Positions 34,478 to 44,229 of a DNA stretch of 64,000 nt are shown here, piece by piece (the first letter of the stretch is position 1; each line of letters starts with the position of its first letter). This DNA is from CAXSBR01 sp964252015. GTDB lineage: Bacteria; Actinomycetota; Actinomycetes; Mycobacteriales; Jatrophihabitantaceae. A program made the position numbers and the translations under genes. Where the stretch lies: positions 1-64,000 of the forward strand of contig CAXULW010000007.1 in assembly GCA_964252015.1 (NCBI GenBank), in the 5' to 3' direction. Below the pieces are notes generated by a model that saw only the letters and a list, made by a program, of their open reading frames with translations, was not told the DNA's origin and made no database searches.

Positions 34478-34726
34478 TCAGGTGGGGATGCTGTGCATCC
34501 CGTCCGGCGTTGGCGGGCGGTCGGTGATTGGGCCGTAGTGGCGCCAGATCCGCCCTGGCGTGGCCGCTGGCGTAGGCCACGCAGCACGGTCGGAGGGCAG
34601 ATCGAACCGCTCGACTGCGGCATACAACATTCGTTGGCTGGGATCCGCGGACGGCACTACTGCGCTGGCAGGTACCCACCCGCTCAGGTACAGCCAGTTA
34701 TTGCCGGCGGGAGTGTTCCCGTACAT
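34478..34726 (-). CDS. Small hypothetical protein
   Basis: 82 aa, starts MYGNTPAGNNWLYLSGWVP. No family known. It is rich in Pro/Arg near the C-terminus and lies in a zone of decayed genes, so it may itself be a relic. Confidence 0.3.
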   Translation of the reverse strand: MYGNTPAGNNWLYLSGWVPASAVVPSADPSQRMLYAAVERFDLPSDRAAWPTPAATPGRIWRHYGPITDRPPTPDGMHSIPT

Positions 34727-34907
34727 CGTCCAAGAGACCAGCGCCCACCACGCGCCCGCCTGGCGGCCCCACTATGCGGTGCAGTCGGTTATGCGAAAAG
34801 GCGCAGCTCGTCCGACTGGTAGGGGTGCTGGGCTATTGGCCCGCTGCATAGTTTCGCTTCAGAACGGGGGCGTGCGTCGGCTATGTGCTTTCTAGTGCTG
34901 AGTCCGT

Positions 34908-35456
34908 TTACGGTTCGCTTTGGAAGTCGATCTGTGCCTGTCCCGGGTGCCGCTGCAGGAAGGCGGCGACGGCTGCCGCGACCGGGGGCCGCAGGTCTCC
35001 CCAACCGGACACCTGCAGCTCGACGGCTGCTTCTCCGGTGGGGTCGGCCTCGGTCTGCTCGTCGACCGAGGCCCAGTCGTCGTCCTCCATCGGGTAGAGG
35101 ACCCCGACCTGTTCCCGGCCCAGCAGAACCTCAAGATCGTTGATGAGTTCGTGTCGCCCCCGAAAGGTGAGGACCCCGTCGGAGGGCATCGCCCCGCCGT
35201 CGATGATGTTTGCTCGGCCCGGGAATTGCGCAGCGAAGTCAGCTATCGCGTCCGCGATATCGGTTTCGGCGGTGTCGTAACTACCGCTGGCAACGATGCT
35301 GAAGGGGTCGCTCGGGTCGTAGTCCATGCCCGGCTCGAGATCCGGCTCCGTCGGCTGATTTCGGCTATAGGCAAGGTTGTGTCGGGTCAGGATCGCCAGG
35401 AACGACTCGACCACTCGTGGGTCGCCTTCGTAGCTCAGGCGATGGGGCTCGGACAT
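34908..35456 (-). CDS. Hypothetical acidic protein
   Basis: 182 aa from ATG 35456; an in-frame start at 35495 would add 13 residues. Strongly acidic (DYDPSDPFSIVASGSYDTAETDIADAIADF), with likely alpha/beta content and no known motif. High acidity and a short size resemble immunity or anti-restriction proteins, but there is no specific evidence for that. Confidence 0.5.
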   Translation of the reverse strand: MSEPHRLSYEGDPRVVESFLAILTRHNLAYSRNQPTEPDLEPGMDYDPSDPFSIVASGSYDTAETDIADAIADFAAQFPGRANIIDGGAMPSDGVLTFRGRHELINDLEVLLGREQVGVLYPMEDDDWASVDEQTEADPTGEAAVELQVSGWGDLRPPVAAAVAAFLQRHPGQAQIDFQSEP

Positions 35457-35689
35457 GACAGAATCATCCCCTTCCAGGCCCGCGTCGCGTGTCAAGTCTG
35501 GATCGGCCCGGATTGCTGAGTCAGCCCGGCTCCAGGCTGGTGTCGCTTGGCCGTAGCAGGTAGCGGCCTACAAGGTCAGTGGCGGGCCGTCGTCGTCGAC
35601 GGTGATTGCCCAGCAGGTTCGGCATGTCCACGCCCGGCGGCGGCCCTGGCGCGACCAGGCGACCCCGACCAGCATCGTTCCCGCCCCCA

Positions 35690-36080
35690 GGATGACCCGC
35701 TGTATTCGGCCCGCCGGACGTTGTATACCGGCGCTGGGCTGCTCACCGACAAGCAGCAGGCCAAGCTCACCGGCCCGTTCAAGGACAACCGGCACGCCGA
35801 AGTCGAGGCGACCTGGGGCATCTACCAACGCATGATCGCGGCCTACCGTGAGCCCGACCGCTCCCGGGGTCGCGAGCTGATGCTCAAGCTGATCGAGTCC
35901 ATCAGCACCGGGGTGCCCGAAGCCCTCACCGAACTCGACATCCTCGGCCGGACGCTGGTCAAGCGTTCCGCCGACATCTTGGCCTACTTCGACACCATCT
36001 CCGAGGACGCCTGGACCCAGGTGCACTACCCCGTTGCGGTGGTCGATCCCGACACCGGTGACCTGATCCTGAAACCGTGA
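35690..36080 (+). pseudogene. 3' fragment of an ISL3-family transposase
   Basis: The reading frame from about 35690 gives YSARRTLYTGAGLLTDKQQAKLTGPF, then DNRHAEVEATWGIYQRMIAAYREPDRSRGRELM, which is the C-terminal half of ISL3 transposases. The N-terminal half with its zinc-finger and the first catalytic Asp is missing, and the final FDxPxTNGPTEAINGR region is absent. No terminal repeats were seen. It marks the right part of the mobile zone. Confidence 0.75.
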
Positions 36081-36301
36081 CCCAGTTTCAGGCTAAACGC
36101 GGCGGCCATCCTGCAGCGCGCGATCCACGGCCGCCGCCCTAGGCGAGCTACCCACGCGACTGATACCCAGAGTGGCGCTCGCGTCTGCGACCGCCGTCGA
36201 GGCGGGTGACGGGCGTCTTGCGAGGGGTCAACGTTCAAGAGCCTATTTGCTCGATACCGCGGTAGGTGTAGCCCCGCCAGTGGCTTTCATCGCGGGTCGA
36301 A

Positions 36302-36988
36302 TCAGCGCAACGGCTCGGGTGGACGTCCGAGGGTGACGAGGCCGGTTTCGTAGGCAGTGATGACGAGTTGGGCGCGGTCTCGGGCGTTCAGCTTGGTCAT
36401 CGTGTGATTGACGTGGGTCTTGGCCGTGGCCGGGCTGATGAACAGGCGCACGGCGATGTCGTCGTTGGACAGGCCCGAGGCGACGAGGATGAGGACCTCG
36501 CGCTCCCGCGGGGTGAGATCGGTGAGGGCGGCCGGGGTTCGGGTCGGCGCCGGGTTGGGCTGGGCCAGCACACGAGCGATCAAAGTGCGCGTCGCGGCCG
36601 GCGAAAGCAGCGCATCTCCGGCGGCGACGCTGCGGATGGCGTCGAGCACGACGTGGGCTTCCACGCCTTTGCCGAGGTAGCCGCTCGCGCCGGCCCGTAG
36701 CGCATCGACGATGAGTTCGTCAGTCTCAAACGTCGTGAGCATGATGATCTTTACGTTGCGCAGGTCGTCGGCCGCGGTGATGTCCAGGGTCGCTTGTATG
36801 CCGTCGACCTCGGGCATTCGAATATCCATCAACACGATGTCGGCTCGTTCGCTGCGCGCCAGGGCCAGCGCGTCCCGCCCGTTCGCCGCCTCGCCGACCA
36901 CCTCCAGGTCGGCTGCGGAGTCGACGAGTAAGCGGAAGGTGGCACGGAGCAAGGCTTGGTCGTCGACGAGTAGAACCCGAATCGTCAC
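36302..36988 (-). CDS. NarL/LuxR-type response regulator
   Basis: 228 aa. Receiver domain: VLLVDDQALLRATF, phospho-acceptor Asp in ADIVLMDIRMPEVDG, Thr in MLTTFETDE and Lys in GYLGKGVEA. LuxR HTH: LTPREREVLILVASGLSNDDIAVRLFISPATAKTHVNHTMTKLNARDRAQLV. Start overlaps the histidine kinase stop by 4 nt, so they form one two-component operon. The nearby MMPL exporter is a probable target. Confidence 0.95.
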   Translation of the reverse strand: MTIRVLLVDDQALLRATFRLLVDSAADLEVVGEAANGRDALALARSERADIVLMDIRMPEVDGIQATLDITAADDLRNVKIIMLTTFETDELIVDALRAGASGYLGKGVEAHVVLDAIRSVAAGDALLSPAATRTLIARVLAQPNPAPTRTPAALTDLTPREREVLILVASGLSNDDIAVRLFISPATAKTHVNHTMTKLNARDRAQLVITAYETGLVTLGRPPEPLR

Positions 36989-38226
36989 GACGTCGCTGCC
37001 ACATCGGAACGGCTCTCGCCCGGGTCGCTCGCCTGATCTTCGATGTTCGAACCGGTCGAGTGACTCCCGATGGACACCGGCAAGGTAGCCGCCACCCGGT
37101 AGCCACCTTGCTGCGTCGGGCCGAACACGGCGCTGCCACCGGCAGCGGTGGCCCGCTCCCGGATTCCGATCAGGCCGTGCCCGGTCCCTTTGTTGCGCGA
37201 TCCAACTAGGTGACCGGTGGTTTCGGTATTGATCACCTCGACGTCCACCGAGTCGGTGGTCCAGCGGATCTCCAGACGAATGTCGCTTCCTGGGGCATGC
37301 CTGGTGGCGTTGGTGAGCGCCTCCTGCACAATGCGGTATAGCCCGAGGTCAGCCGAGCCGCTCAGTGGGCGCGCCTGACCGACAACCGACACCGTCAGAC
37401 GAACCCCGGCCGCAGTGACCCCGTCGACGAGCCGGTCCAGCTGCGCGACGGTGGGTAACGGTGCGCGAGGATCGCTGGTGAGAGGGTCGCCTTCGGCGCG
37501 CAGTAGCCCGAGAGTCGCGCGCAACTCCTCAAGCGCGGCCAGGCTGTTCGCAGCGATCCCCGAGAGGGCGGCTTTGGCCGCCACCGGATCGGTGTCGAGC
37601 AGGTACTGCGCGACACCAGCTTGAGCATTGACCAGCGTGATGTGATGGGCCAAAACGTCATGCAGCTCGTGTGCGATCCGAACCCGCTCAGCCGTGACCT
37701 GCCGGTCCGCCTCGATCTGCCGACTATGTTCCGCCGCCTTGGCCCGGGCCTCGGCCGCGGCGATCCGCTCGCGGCGTTCCTGGATCAGCCGCCCCAGGGC
37801 CGTCGCGACCAATACCCAATTCAGATACAACAAGTTCAATCCGACGTGGGAGTAGCTGAGCAACCCCGCCGTCAGCAGCACGATCGCCGTCACCGTTGCC
37901 GCTGTCCAGGCCGCCCGGGCCGGGTAGCGCGTGCCCACCGTGTAGAGGGCGAGCATGGTCACCGCGGGAAATATGGACGCGGGGTGGTGGGCGTGCCCGG
38001 CCACCACGACGTGCACCGTGTCCGCGATCGCCGCCACCACGAGTACGGGCAGCGGCCATCGGGTCCGGAGCAAGGCCGGCGACCAAGCAACCAGAACGAG
38101 CAGAACCACCCATCCGCTCGACACACCCCAGGTATGACCAGTGATCCCAGTTGCCAGCATGATCGCCAAGGCGGCCGCCGCGAATAACGGGTCGGGTTGA
38201 CTGCGGTAGCGATGTAGTCCGATCAC
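36985..38226 (-). CDS. NarL/DesK-type sensor histidine kinase
   Basis: 413 aa from GTG 38226 with GGAGGGAG upstream. About five membrane helices (residues 12-140), then a HisKA_3 dimerisation domain with phospho-His in RIAHELHDVLAHHI, and an HATPase with ALTNATRHAPGS (N box) and GTGHGLIGIRERA (G box). Phosphorylates the adjacent response regulator. The membrane part lacks a large extracellular loop, suggesting that it senses membrane stress or a lipophilic compound. Confidence 0.93.
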   Translation of the reverse strand: MIGLHRYRSQPDPLFAAAALAIMLATGITGHTWGVSSGWVVLLVLVAWSPALLRTRWPLPVLVVAAIADTVHVVVAGHAHHPASIFPAVTMLALYTVGTRYPARAAWTAATVTAIVLLTAGLLSYSHVGLNLLYLNWVLVATALGRLIQERRERIAAAEARAKAAEHSRQIEADRQVTAERVRIAHELHDVLAHHITLVNAQAGVAQYLLDTDPVAAKAALSGIAANSLAALEELRATLGLLRAEGDPLTSDPRAPLPTVAQLDRLVDGVTAAGVRLTVSVVGQARPLSGSADLGLYRIVQEALTNATRHAPGSDIRLEIRWTTDSVDVEVINTETTGHLVGSRNKGTGHGLIGIRERATAAGGSAVFGPTQQGGYRVAATLPVSIGSHSTGSNIEDQASDPGESRSDVAATS

Positions 38227-38270
38227 CGTTGCAGTCTCCCTCCCGAAAGCTAGATCAGGCTTGCGGTAGA

Positions 38271-40466
38271 TCAGGCTTGTGTGACCACGAGGCGGTCTGG
38301 GTCCAGTTCGGGGGATGCGAGTTCAGCGGCGCCTTCTACCGATACGTGTGGCAGCGCTCGGTCCAGCCAGGATGGGATAGCCCAGTTCCGACGGCCGGTG
38401 AGGTGCATGAGGGCTGGGACCACTGTCATCCGAAGCAGCAGCGAGTCGGCCAGGACGCCCAGGGCTAGACCTACGCCGAACTCGGAGATGGTCCGTACGC
38501 CTGACAGGCCGAATGAGGTGAACACGCAGGCCATGATCGCGGCGGCCGTGACGACCACGCCACCGGTGTCGGACACTCCCGCAGTGACGGCGCGGCGATT
38601 GTTACCGGTGTGGGTCCATTCCTCGTGCATCCGGCTGACCAGGAAGACGTGGTAGTCCATCGACAGTCCGAACATGACGCCGACGATGAGGATGGTGACG
38701 ATGTACTCGACGGGTGCCGCGCCCCCGACACCGAAGATCGGCGGTCCCCACCCCCACTGGAACAGGGCAACGGTCGAGCCGAGGGCGACCGCGATGGTGA
38801 GCAGGTTGCCCAATGCCCCGATCAACGGGACGAGCACGCTGCGAAATGCCAGGGTGAGCAGCAAGAAACCCAACGCGGCAATGATGATCAGGAACAGCGG
38901 CAGCTTGCTGGTTAAGGCGGCGGCGAAGTCGATGCTGGTCGCGGTAGTGCCACCGACGTGCACGCGCAGGCTCGTTCCGGCTTCGGCCTTCTTGATCACG
39001 TCAGCTCGCAGCGAATGCACCAGGTCGCTGGTCGTCTTGTCCTGTGCTGCGGTGGCGGGCACGATCTGGAGCGAAGACAGTATGTCTCCGGACACCGACG
39101 TGGGCGCGCCGACCGAGGCGACACCCTTCAAGCCCGGCAGTTGGGTGATCAGCGTGGACCAGGCCGCCCGCGCCGGGGCATCCGGGGTTTGCGCGACCAG
39201 CAGCAGTGACGCGTCGAACCCCTTGCCGAATGACGTCGACATGGTGTCGTAGTAGCTGCGTGTGCTCGTGCCGTGTGGGTCGCTGCTGGCATCGGCCGCT
39301 CCCAATCGGATCACCAGGGCAGGCGCCGCCAACGTCACTAGCATTGCGATTGCCAGTGTGCCGGTCAGCAGCGGCCTGCGCTCGACCACTCGGGCCCACC
39401 GGGCCCAGCCACGAATCGACGTCTCCGGCGTCACAGCTGCCTCGGTCTTCCCGACGAGCGCAGCCTCGCTCGGGTGCCGATCGGACCGCTGCAGCACTCG
39501 GCGACCGATTTTCGCCAGCAGCGCCGGGAGAAGGGTGACCGCGGCGAGAATCGTCAGAGAAACCGTCAGGGCCGCGGAGACGCCCATTCCGGTCAGGAAG
39601 CCGACGTTGAGGATCAGCAAGCCGAGCAGGGCAACGATGACGGTGGCGCCGGCGAACAACACCGCCCGGCCGGAGGTGTTCATCGCTGTCGTGATAGCTG
39701 TCTCAAGGTCTGCGCCTGCCCGCAGCAGCTTCCGGTGCCGGTTGACGATGAACAGGGCGTAGTCGATCCCGACCCCCAACCCGATCAGCGCCCCCAATTC
39801 AGGCGCGACGCTGGGCAGGGTCATGGCGTGGGACAGCAGCAGGACGGCGAAGATGGATACTCCGACCCCGGCGACGCCGGTGATGATCGGCAGCAACGCC
39901 GCCCACACCGAGCGGAACACCAGGAACAGGATGATCAGGGCGGCGACGATGCCGATGACTTCGGTGATGCCGCCGAGAGCAACATGGGTGAACGCCTTCC
40001 CGCCGACCTGGACGGTCAGCTGGTCGGTGCCGGCCGCCGTCGCCAGTTTTTTCGCCGCGGCCGAGTGGTCGGTGGAACTGAACACGACGGTGGCGAAGGC
40101 GGTGTGGGTGTCGCTGCTGATCTGCTTCGTCCCTTGGGCGGTGAAGGGGCTGATCACCGCCTGCACGCCTTCGACCTTCGCCACCTTGGCGAGCATCGGA
40201 GTGATCGTTGCACCCGTCGTAGCCGACACCGCCGACCCGCTGTCGGTGTGCCAGACGATCTTGCCCGTCTTCACCTTCGCCGCGTCGCTACCACCCTGCG
40301 CGAGCAAGTCATAGGCAGTACTCGAATCACTAGCTGGCAGTCGACTGGAATCACTGAACGCCGACCCGACCACCCCGACCGCACCAGCCAGTGCGATCAG
40401 CAGCGTGACCCACCCAAGGACAACCAGGTTCTTGCGGCGTACGGACCACCGAGCGAATGCAACCAT
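38271..40466 (-). CDS. MMPL-family (RND-type) membrane transporter
   Basis: 731 aa from ATG 40466, where VAFARWSVRRKN leads into the first helix. Twelve membrane helices in two repeats, with two large extracytoplasmic loops (about 65-190 and 410-540), and the MMPL signature GIGVDYALFIVNRHRKLL / GLSMDYHVFLVSRMHEEW. It exports lipids or drugs in actinobacteria. The C-terminus ends in a short soluble tail. It follows the two-component genes on the same strand. Confidence 0.9.
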   Translation of the reverse strand: MVAFARWSVRRKNLVVLGWVTLLIALAGAVGVVGSAFSDSSRLPASDSSTAYDLLAQGGSDAAKVKTGKIVWHTDSGSAVSATTGATITPMLAKVAKVEGVQAVISPFTAQGTKQISSDTHTAFATVVFSSTDHSAAAKKLATAAGTDQLTVQVGGKAFTHVALGGITEVIGIVAALIILFLVFRSVWAALLPIITGVAGVGVSIFAVLLLSHAMTLPSVAPELGALIGLGVGIDYALFIVNRHRKLLRAGADLETAITTAMNTSGRAVLFAGATVIVALLGLLILNVGFLTGMGVSAALTVSLTILAAVTLLPALLAKIGRRVLQRSDRHPSEAALVGKTEAAVTPETSIRGWARWARVVERRPLLTGTLAIAMLVTLAAPALVIRLGAADASSDPHGTSTRSYYDTMSTSFGKGFDASLLLVAQTPDAPARAAWSTLITQLPGLKGVASVGAPTSVSGDILSSLQIVPATAAQDKTTSDLVHSLRADVIKKAEAGTSLRVHVGGTTATSIDFAAALTSKLPLFLIIIAALGFLLLTLAFRSVLVPLIGALGNLLTIAVALGSTVALFQWGWGPPIFGVGGAAPVEYIVTILIVGVMFGLSMDYHVFLVSRMHEEWTHTGNNRRAVTAGVSDTGGVVVTAAAIMACVFTSFGLSGVRTISEFGVGLALGVLADSLLLRMTVVPALMHLTGRRNWAIPSWLDRALPHVSVEGAAELASPELDPDRLVVTQA

Positions 40467-40865
40467 GACGAGAACACCTTTCCAAAGATCCGATGAATCG
40501 GTGCTCTCAACACTCGCCGAAACGGACGCACAGCGCGTCCACCCTGCGCGGTCATTTCGACCTACCGCCAACGCGGTACACGACCCGATCGTGATGGGTC
40601 CAACAACGAGCCCTAAACCTGAAACCGTGTAGCGACCGTCGGTTCTGGATGATCGTGCGGCGTGTGAATGAGAATGTGCTGGTCGTATCAACGTGAGTCG
40701 ACCCCGGCCTAGGACCCAACGCCACTCACTGACGAGGAGCTCGCCGCAGCTCCTCCGGCCGGGACAGCGGACATGCATCCCGAGTGGGCATAGGCGAGCA
40801 GGACTAGCCCTACCGACGACCCGTCGAAGGGCGTGTCAGGAATTTTGTGTGGCACGGCGTGACTT
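40467..40865. other. Intergenic, no gene visible
   Basis: About 400 bp upstream of the MMPL gene. Only short, Arg/Ser/Thr-biased frames are present. The MMPL promoter should lie in 40480-40700. The right end runs into the PoxB relic. Confidence 0.5.
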
Positions 40866-41708
40866 CACGGCGTGCACGGTGACGTCGGCGCCACCCTAAC
40901 GGCGGTGCTGGACCTGGTCGAGCAGAAGACCGACCGCCCGTTCCTGGACCGCATGCTGCACCGGCACGCGAACGCGCTCGAGCACGTCGTCCACGCCTAC
41001 ACCCACCACGTCGAGGACCACCTGCCAATCCATCCCGAGTACGCGGCGAAGATCCTCGACGACGTCGCCGACGATGACGCGATATTCACCGTCGACACCG
41101 GAACGTGCAACGTGTGGGCGGCCCGATACGTGACCCCCGAACGGACGCCGGAAAGTGATCGGGTCCTTCGTCCATGGCTCCATGGCCAACGCCCTTCCCC
41201 ATGCCATCGGCGCGCAGCTCGCGTTCCCCGGTCGCCAAGTCATCTCGATGTCCGGCGACGGCGGCCTGGGGCATGCTCCTGGGTGAGCTGTTGACTCTCG
41301 CCATGCACGACCATCCGGTCAAAGGTCGTCACCTTCAACAACTCATCGCTCGGCATGATCAAGCTGGAGATGACGGTCGACGGCCTGCCCGATTACCAGA
41401 CCGACTTCACACCCGTCGACTACGCCGCCCTGGCCCGCTCCGCCGGCCTCCGCGCGATACGCGTCGAGCATCCGCGCGACATCCGCGACGCATTCACCGA
41501 AGCGTTCGCCCATCCCGGGCCGGTGCTCATCGACCTCGTGACCGACCCCAACGCGTTGTCGGTCCCGCCGCACATCACCGCCGCCCATATCCGAGGCTTC
41601 GCGCTGTCGGCCGGACGCGTCGTCCTCGACGGCGGCGTCGGGAAAATGCTCGACCTCGCCCGGGCCGACGTCCGCAACATCCCGCACCCCTCCATCGCGT
41701 GCCGATGA
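40866..41708 (+). pseudogene. 3' half of a PoxB-type pyruvate oxidase/dehydrogenase (quinone) gene
   Basis: The remains encode the middle and C-terminal TPP domains: LPIHPEYAAKILDDVADDDAIFTVDTGTCNVWAARYVTP, then in other frames VIGSFVHGSMANALPHAIGAQLAFPGRQVISMSGDGGLG (the TPP/Mg GDG motif), ending MIKLEMTVDGLPDYQTDFTPVDYAALARSAG. At least three frameshifts (near 41155, 41270 and 41330) and loss of the first half make it non-functional. Confidence 0.85.
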
Positions 41709-41816
41709 CCAACCCACCTGGGAGGCCCACGCCCGCCAGCGCGTGACTCCCGCTCGCGCCGGCTCACATCATCAATTAGACCCGCGTGCTAGGCCTTCGG
41801 CGGGTCGGGCGTCGCC

Positions 41817-42446
41817 TCAACGCCGCGGGGCGGGCGCGGCGTAGCGGGCGATCATCGTGTCGGCTGCCTCCGTCACGACGCGGTCCATCACCCGCTGCGT
41901 CGGCGCCCAGTCCACCAGCAGCAGCCGAGGCCAGAACACGTTGTCCGAGATCATGCCGAGGAACTGGGTGGCGGCAATGTCCGGGTGGGTCAGCACGACG
42001 TTCCCCGCCGCCGCCTCGGCCCGCAGGTAATCGTGCACCGACCGCCAGAACGGTTGTTTGCCTAGCGCGAAGTGAGCCTTACCCAACTCCGGGAAACGGG
42101 GCGCTTCGGCGATCACGATGCGGAACAGCTCAACCATGCTTTGGCGGGTCAGTAGCGCCACGTAACGGCGCCCGATCTGAATCAGCCCGGCGCGCGGGTC
42201 TCCGACCGGCACCGGGCCCTGCGGCTCTTCCGTCGGCGCCCATTGCTCAGCCACCATCGCCTCAAACAGCTCAGCCTTGGTTGGAAACTGCTTGAACAGG
42301 GTCGCCTTCGACACGCCCGCGGCATCGGCGATCTTGGCCAACGACGCCCCGGCGTAACCAGACCGCGCAAACAACGCCGTCGCCGCAGTCATGATCGCAG
42401 CCCGCTTCTCATCCGAGAGCCGCTGGTGGTAGGTCGTCACGCTCAT
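41817..42446 (-). CDS. TetR/AcrR-family regulator
   Basis: 209 aa from ATG 42446 (MSVTTYHQRLS); ATG 42494 is an alternative adding 16 residues. HTH: ATALFARSGYAGASLAKIADAAGVSKATLFKQFPTKAELFEAMV, textbook TetR. The C-terminal ligand domain includes FRIVIAEAPRFPELGKAHFALG, as in TetR_C_7-type regulators. It likely binds the palindrome at 42517-42536. Confidence 0.92.
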   Translation of the reverse strand: MSVTTYHQRLSDEKRAAIMTAATALFARSGYAGASLAKIADAAGVSKATLFKQFPTKAELFEAMVAEQWAPTEEPQGPVPVGDPRAGLIQIGRRYVALLTRQSMVELFRIVIAEAPRFPELGKAHFALGKQPFWRSVHDYLRAEAAAGNVVLTHPDIAATQFLGMISDNVFWPRLLLVDWAPTQRVMDRVVTEAADTMIARYAAPAPRR

Positions 42447-42516
42447 ACGACCAGTATCACCCGTGTCGAACAGAAGGCGAGCCACTTGACTCATATCTTG
42501 TCAGTTGGTACGTTGA

Positions 42517-42536
42517 TGTGAGTCACTCAACTCACA
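42517..42536. promoter_or_regulatory. Palindromic operator upstream of tetR
   Basis: TGTGAGT (42517-42523) and ACTCACA (42530-42536) are exact inverted arms. Inside, TGAGTCACTCA (42519-42529) is a second palindrome. The overlap of two palindromes just upstream of a TetR gene suggests an autoregulatory site. Confidence 0.55.
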
Positions 42537-42778
42537 ATACGCCCACGCAGACCCACCGGAGGTAATCTCCTTCTACGGGCATCTCGGGCGGGGTCAGCAT
42601 TTCGATCGGGTGGGTCCCCGCCTCGTCGTGGTGGCCGCCGACGGCGGGCGTCAACGTGTCGGGTCGAGCGAATTGCCCTTTGCCAGTGCGAGTCTGAAGC
42701 AAGAGCGGCTGCTCCGGTGCTTTCGTCCCCGGGGCAGGTGCGATCGGTAGCCATTTCGGCGGACGCCGGGTGGGTCAG
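42537..42778. other. Gap with a possible unidentified gene relic
   Basis: One forward frame reads PPEVISFYGHLGRGQHFDRVGPRLVVVAADGG but starts without an initiation site and ends after about 60 codons. It may be a leftover of a gene divergent from tetR. I could not assign it. Confidence 0.3.
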
Positions 42779-43657
42779 TTAGTCGCCGACAGGGTGCGCA
42801 GCGTCGACGTGCTGAGTCGAGGTCCAGCTGGCGAGGAAGTTCAGCGCCTGCGCAGATGGCGTGTCGGGTTCAGCGGTGTAGACGAGCATCGTCAGGCCGG
42901 GTTCGGAGGGAAGCTCGAACGCCTCGTAGGTGAGATCGAGGTCGCCGGCGACGGGGTGGTGCAGGTCTTTGCGGCCGGTGCGGTGGTGCTGCACGTCATG
43001 GGCCGCCCACAGCGTGCGGAACAGTTCGCTGCGGGTGGACAGCTCACCGACGAGGTCCGATAGCGGCTTGTCGTAGGGGTCACGGCCGGCTGCGGCACGC
43101 AGCACGGCGACCATGTCATGCGCGGTCCGGTCCCAGTCGCGGTAGAAGTCCTCGGCCTGGGGGGACAGGAAGGTGAAGCGGGCGGTGTTGGCCGGACGGA
43201 TCGGGTCGTCGAACACCGGCGCGTACAGCGCCCGGCCGAGGGCGTTGGTGGCGACCACGTCGGCCCGGCCGTTACGGATCCACGCCGGTGCGCCGCTCAT
43301 CGCGTCCAGTACTCGCTGCACACCCGGTCGTATCCGGTTGGTGCCGGCGCGGCGCCGGGCCGGTTCGGGTGAGGTGTTCGCCGCCCGGGCTAGGTCGAAC
43401 AGGTGGGACCGCTCGGCGTCGTCGAGCTGCAGGGCGCGGACGAGCGCGTCGAGCACGCTCTCCGACGCCCCGGCGAGGTGGCCGCGTTCCAGGCGGGTGT
43501 AGTAGTCGACGCTGACGCCGGCCAGCATCGCGACCTCTTCGCGGCGCAGGCCCTTCACGCGCCGGTGGGTGCCGTAGGCGGGCAGACCGGCCCGCTCGGG
43601 GGTGATGCGCGCGCGGCGGGTGACGAGGAACTCGCGGATCTCGTCGTTGCGGTTCAT
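42779..43657 (-). CDS. XRE HTH regulator with MmyB-like ligand domain
   Basis: 292 aa from ATG 43657. N-terminal HTH: VKGLRREEVAMLAGVSVDYYTRLERGHLAGASESVLDALVRALQLDDAER. C-terminal MmyB-like PAS-type domain: PGVQRVLDAMSGAPAWIRNGRADVVATNALGRALYAPVF. Such regulators often control neighbouring SDR/AKR/cupin genes, as found here downstream on the other strand. Confidence 0.92.
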   Translation of the reverse strand: MNRNDEIREFLVTRRARITPERAGLPAYGTHRRVKGLRREEVAMLAGVSVDYYTRLERGHLAGASESVLDALVRALQLDDAERSHLFDLARAANTSPEPARRRAGTNRIRPGVQRVLDAMSGAPAWIRNGRADVVATNALGRALYAPVFDDPIRPANTARFTFLSPQAEDFYRDWDRTAHDMVAVLRAAAGRDPYDKPLSDLVGELSTRSELFRTLWAAHDVQHHRTGRKDLHHPVAGDLDLTYEAFELPSEPGLTMLVYTAEPDTPSAQALNFLASWTSTQHVDAAHPVGD

Positions 43658-43886
43658 GTCCTTGACGGTAGGAGTGTCCGGCCGATTGTGGGAGGGTCCG
43701 CCGTTACCTGTCTCGCCCCGGTGATGCTCGGCGGCGTCGGGCGGCCCCGCGGCTCGACCGGCCGCCTGCGTGGGGGGTACTGCCAGTACCCCGAACGAGC
43801 CGCACTCCCTCACCGGCGCCAGACGCGGTTGTCTGGGACGAGCGGCACCCACACGAACGCCGTCCACTGACTCGCAAGGAGACCCG

Positions 43887-44183
43887 GTGCTCGCACCGCG
43901 CAACGCGACCGATTCCAGAGCCGCCGGAACCGTAACCCACCAGAACGCGATCCTCGCGATCATCTGCATGAGCTACGTCATGGTCATCCTGGACAACTCG
44001 ATCATCTTCACCGGCCTGCCCCGCATCCGCCGGCATCGGCGCCAGCCTCGGTCTGGTCGTCGGGGGCGTTCTCGCCGACCTGATCTCCTGGCGGGCCGGT
44101 TCTTCCTCGACGTCCCAATCGGCCGGGCCGAGCAAACCGTCGAGCGCAAGCCCGTCGCCGCTGTTCTGGAACTACACCGCTGA
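43887..44183 (+). pseudogene. Internally deleted DHA2-type MFS drug transporter
   Basis: GTG 43887 follows AAGGAG. Residues 18-47 are a perfect first MFS helix (HQNAILAIICMSYVMVILDNSIIFTGLPRI). After about 44030 a different frame carries IGASLGLVVGGVLADLISWRAG, which matches helix 5-6 of DHA2 transporters, then FFLDVPIG in a third phase. The helices between are deleted and the rest of the protein is missing. Confidence 0.75.
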
Positions 44184-44229
44184 CCACGGCCTACCGATAT
44201 TCACGACCCATCGACTAAGAAGGAAGATC

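Noticed and set aside
34969..34985. AAGGCGGC match to the tRNA end as a possible attR
   Set aside because: Only eight bases agree and the flanks differ. It is expected by chance in this composition.
35547..35690. N-terminal part of the transposase frame
   Set aside because: The first 48 codons show no ISL3 similarity and are Arg/Pro/Ala-biased. Only the section from about 35690 is homologous.
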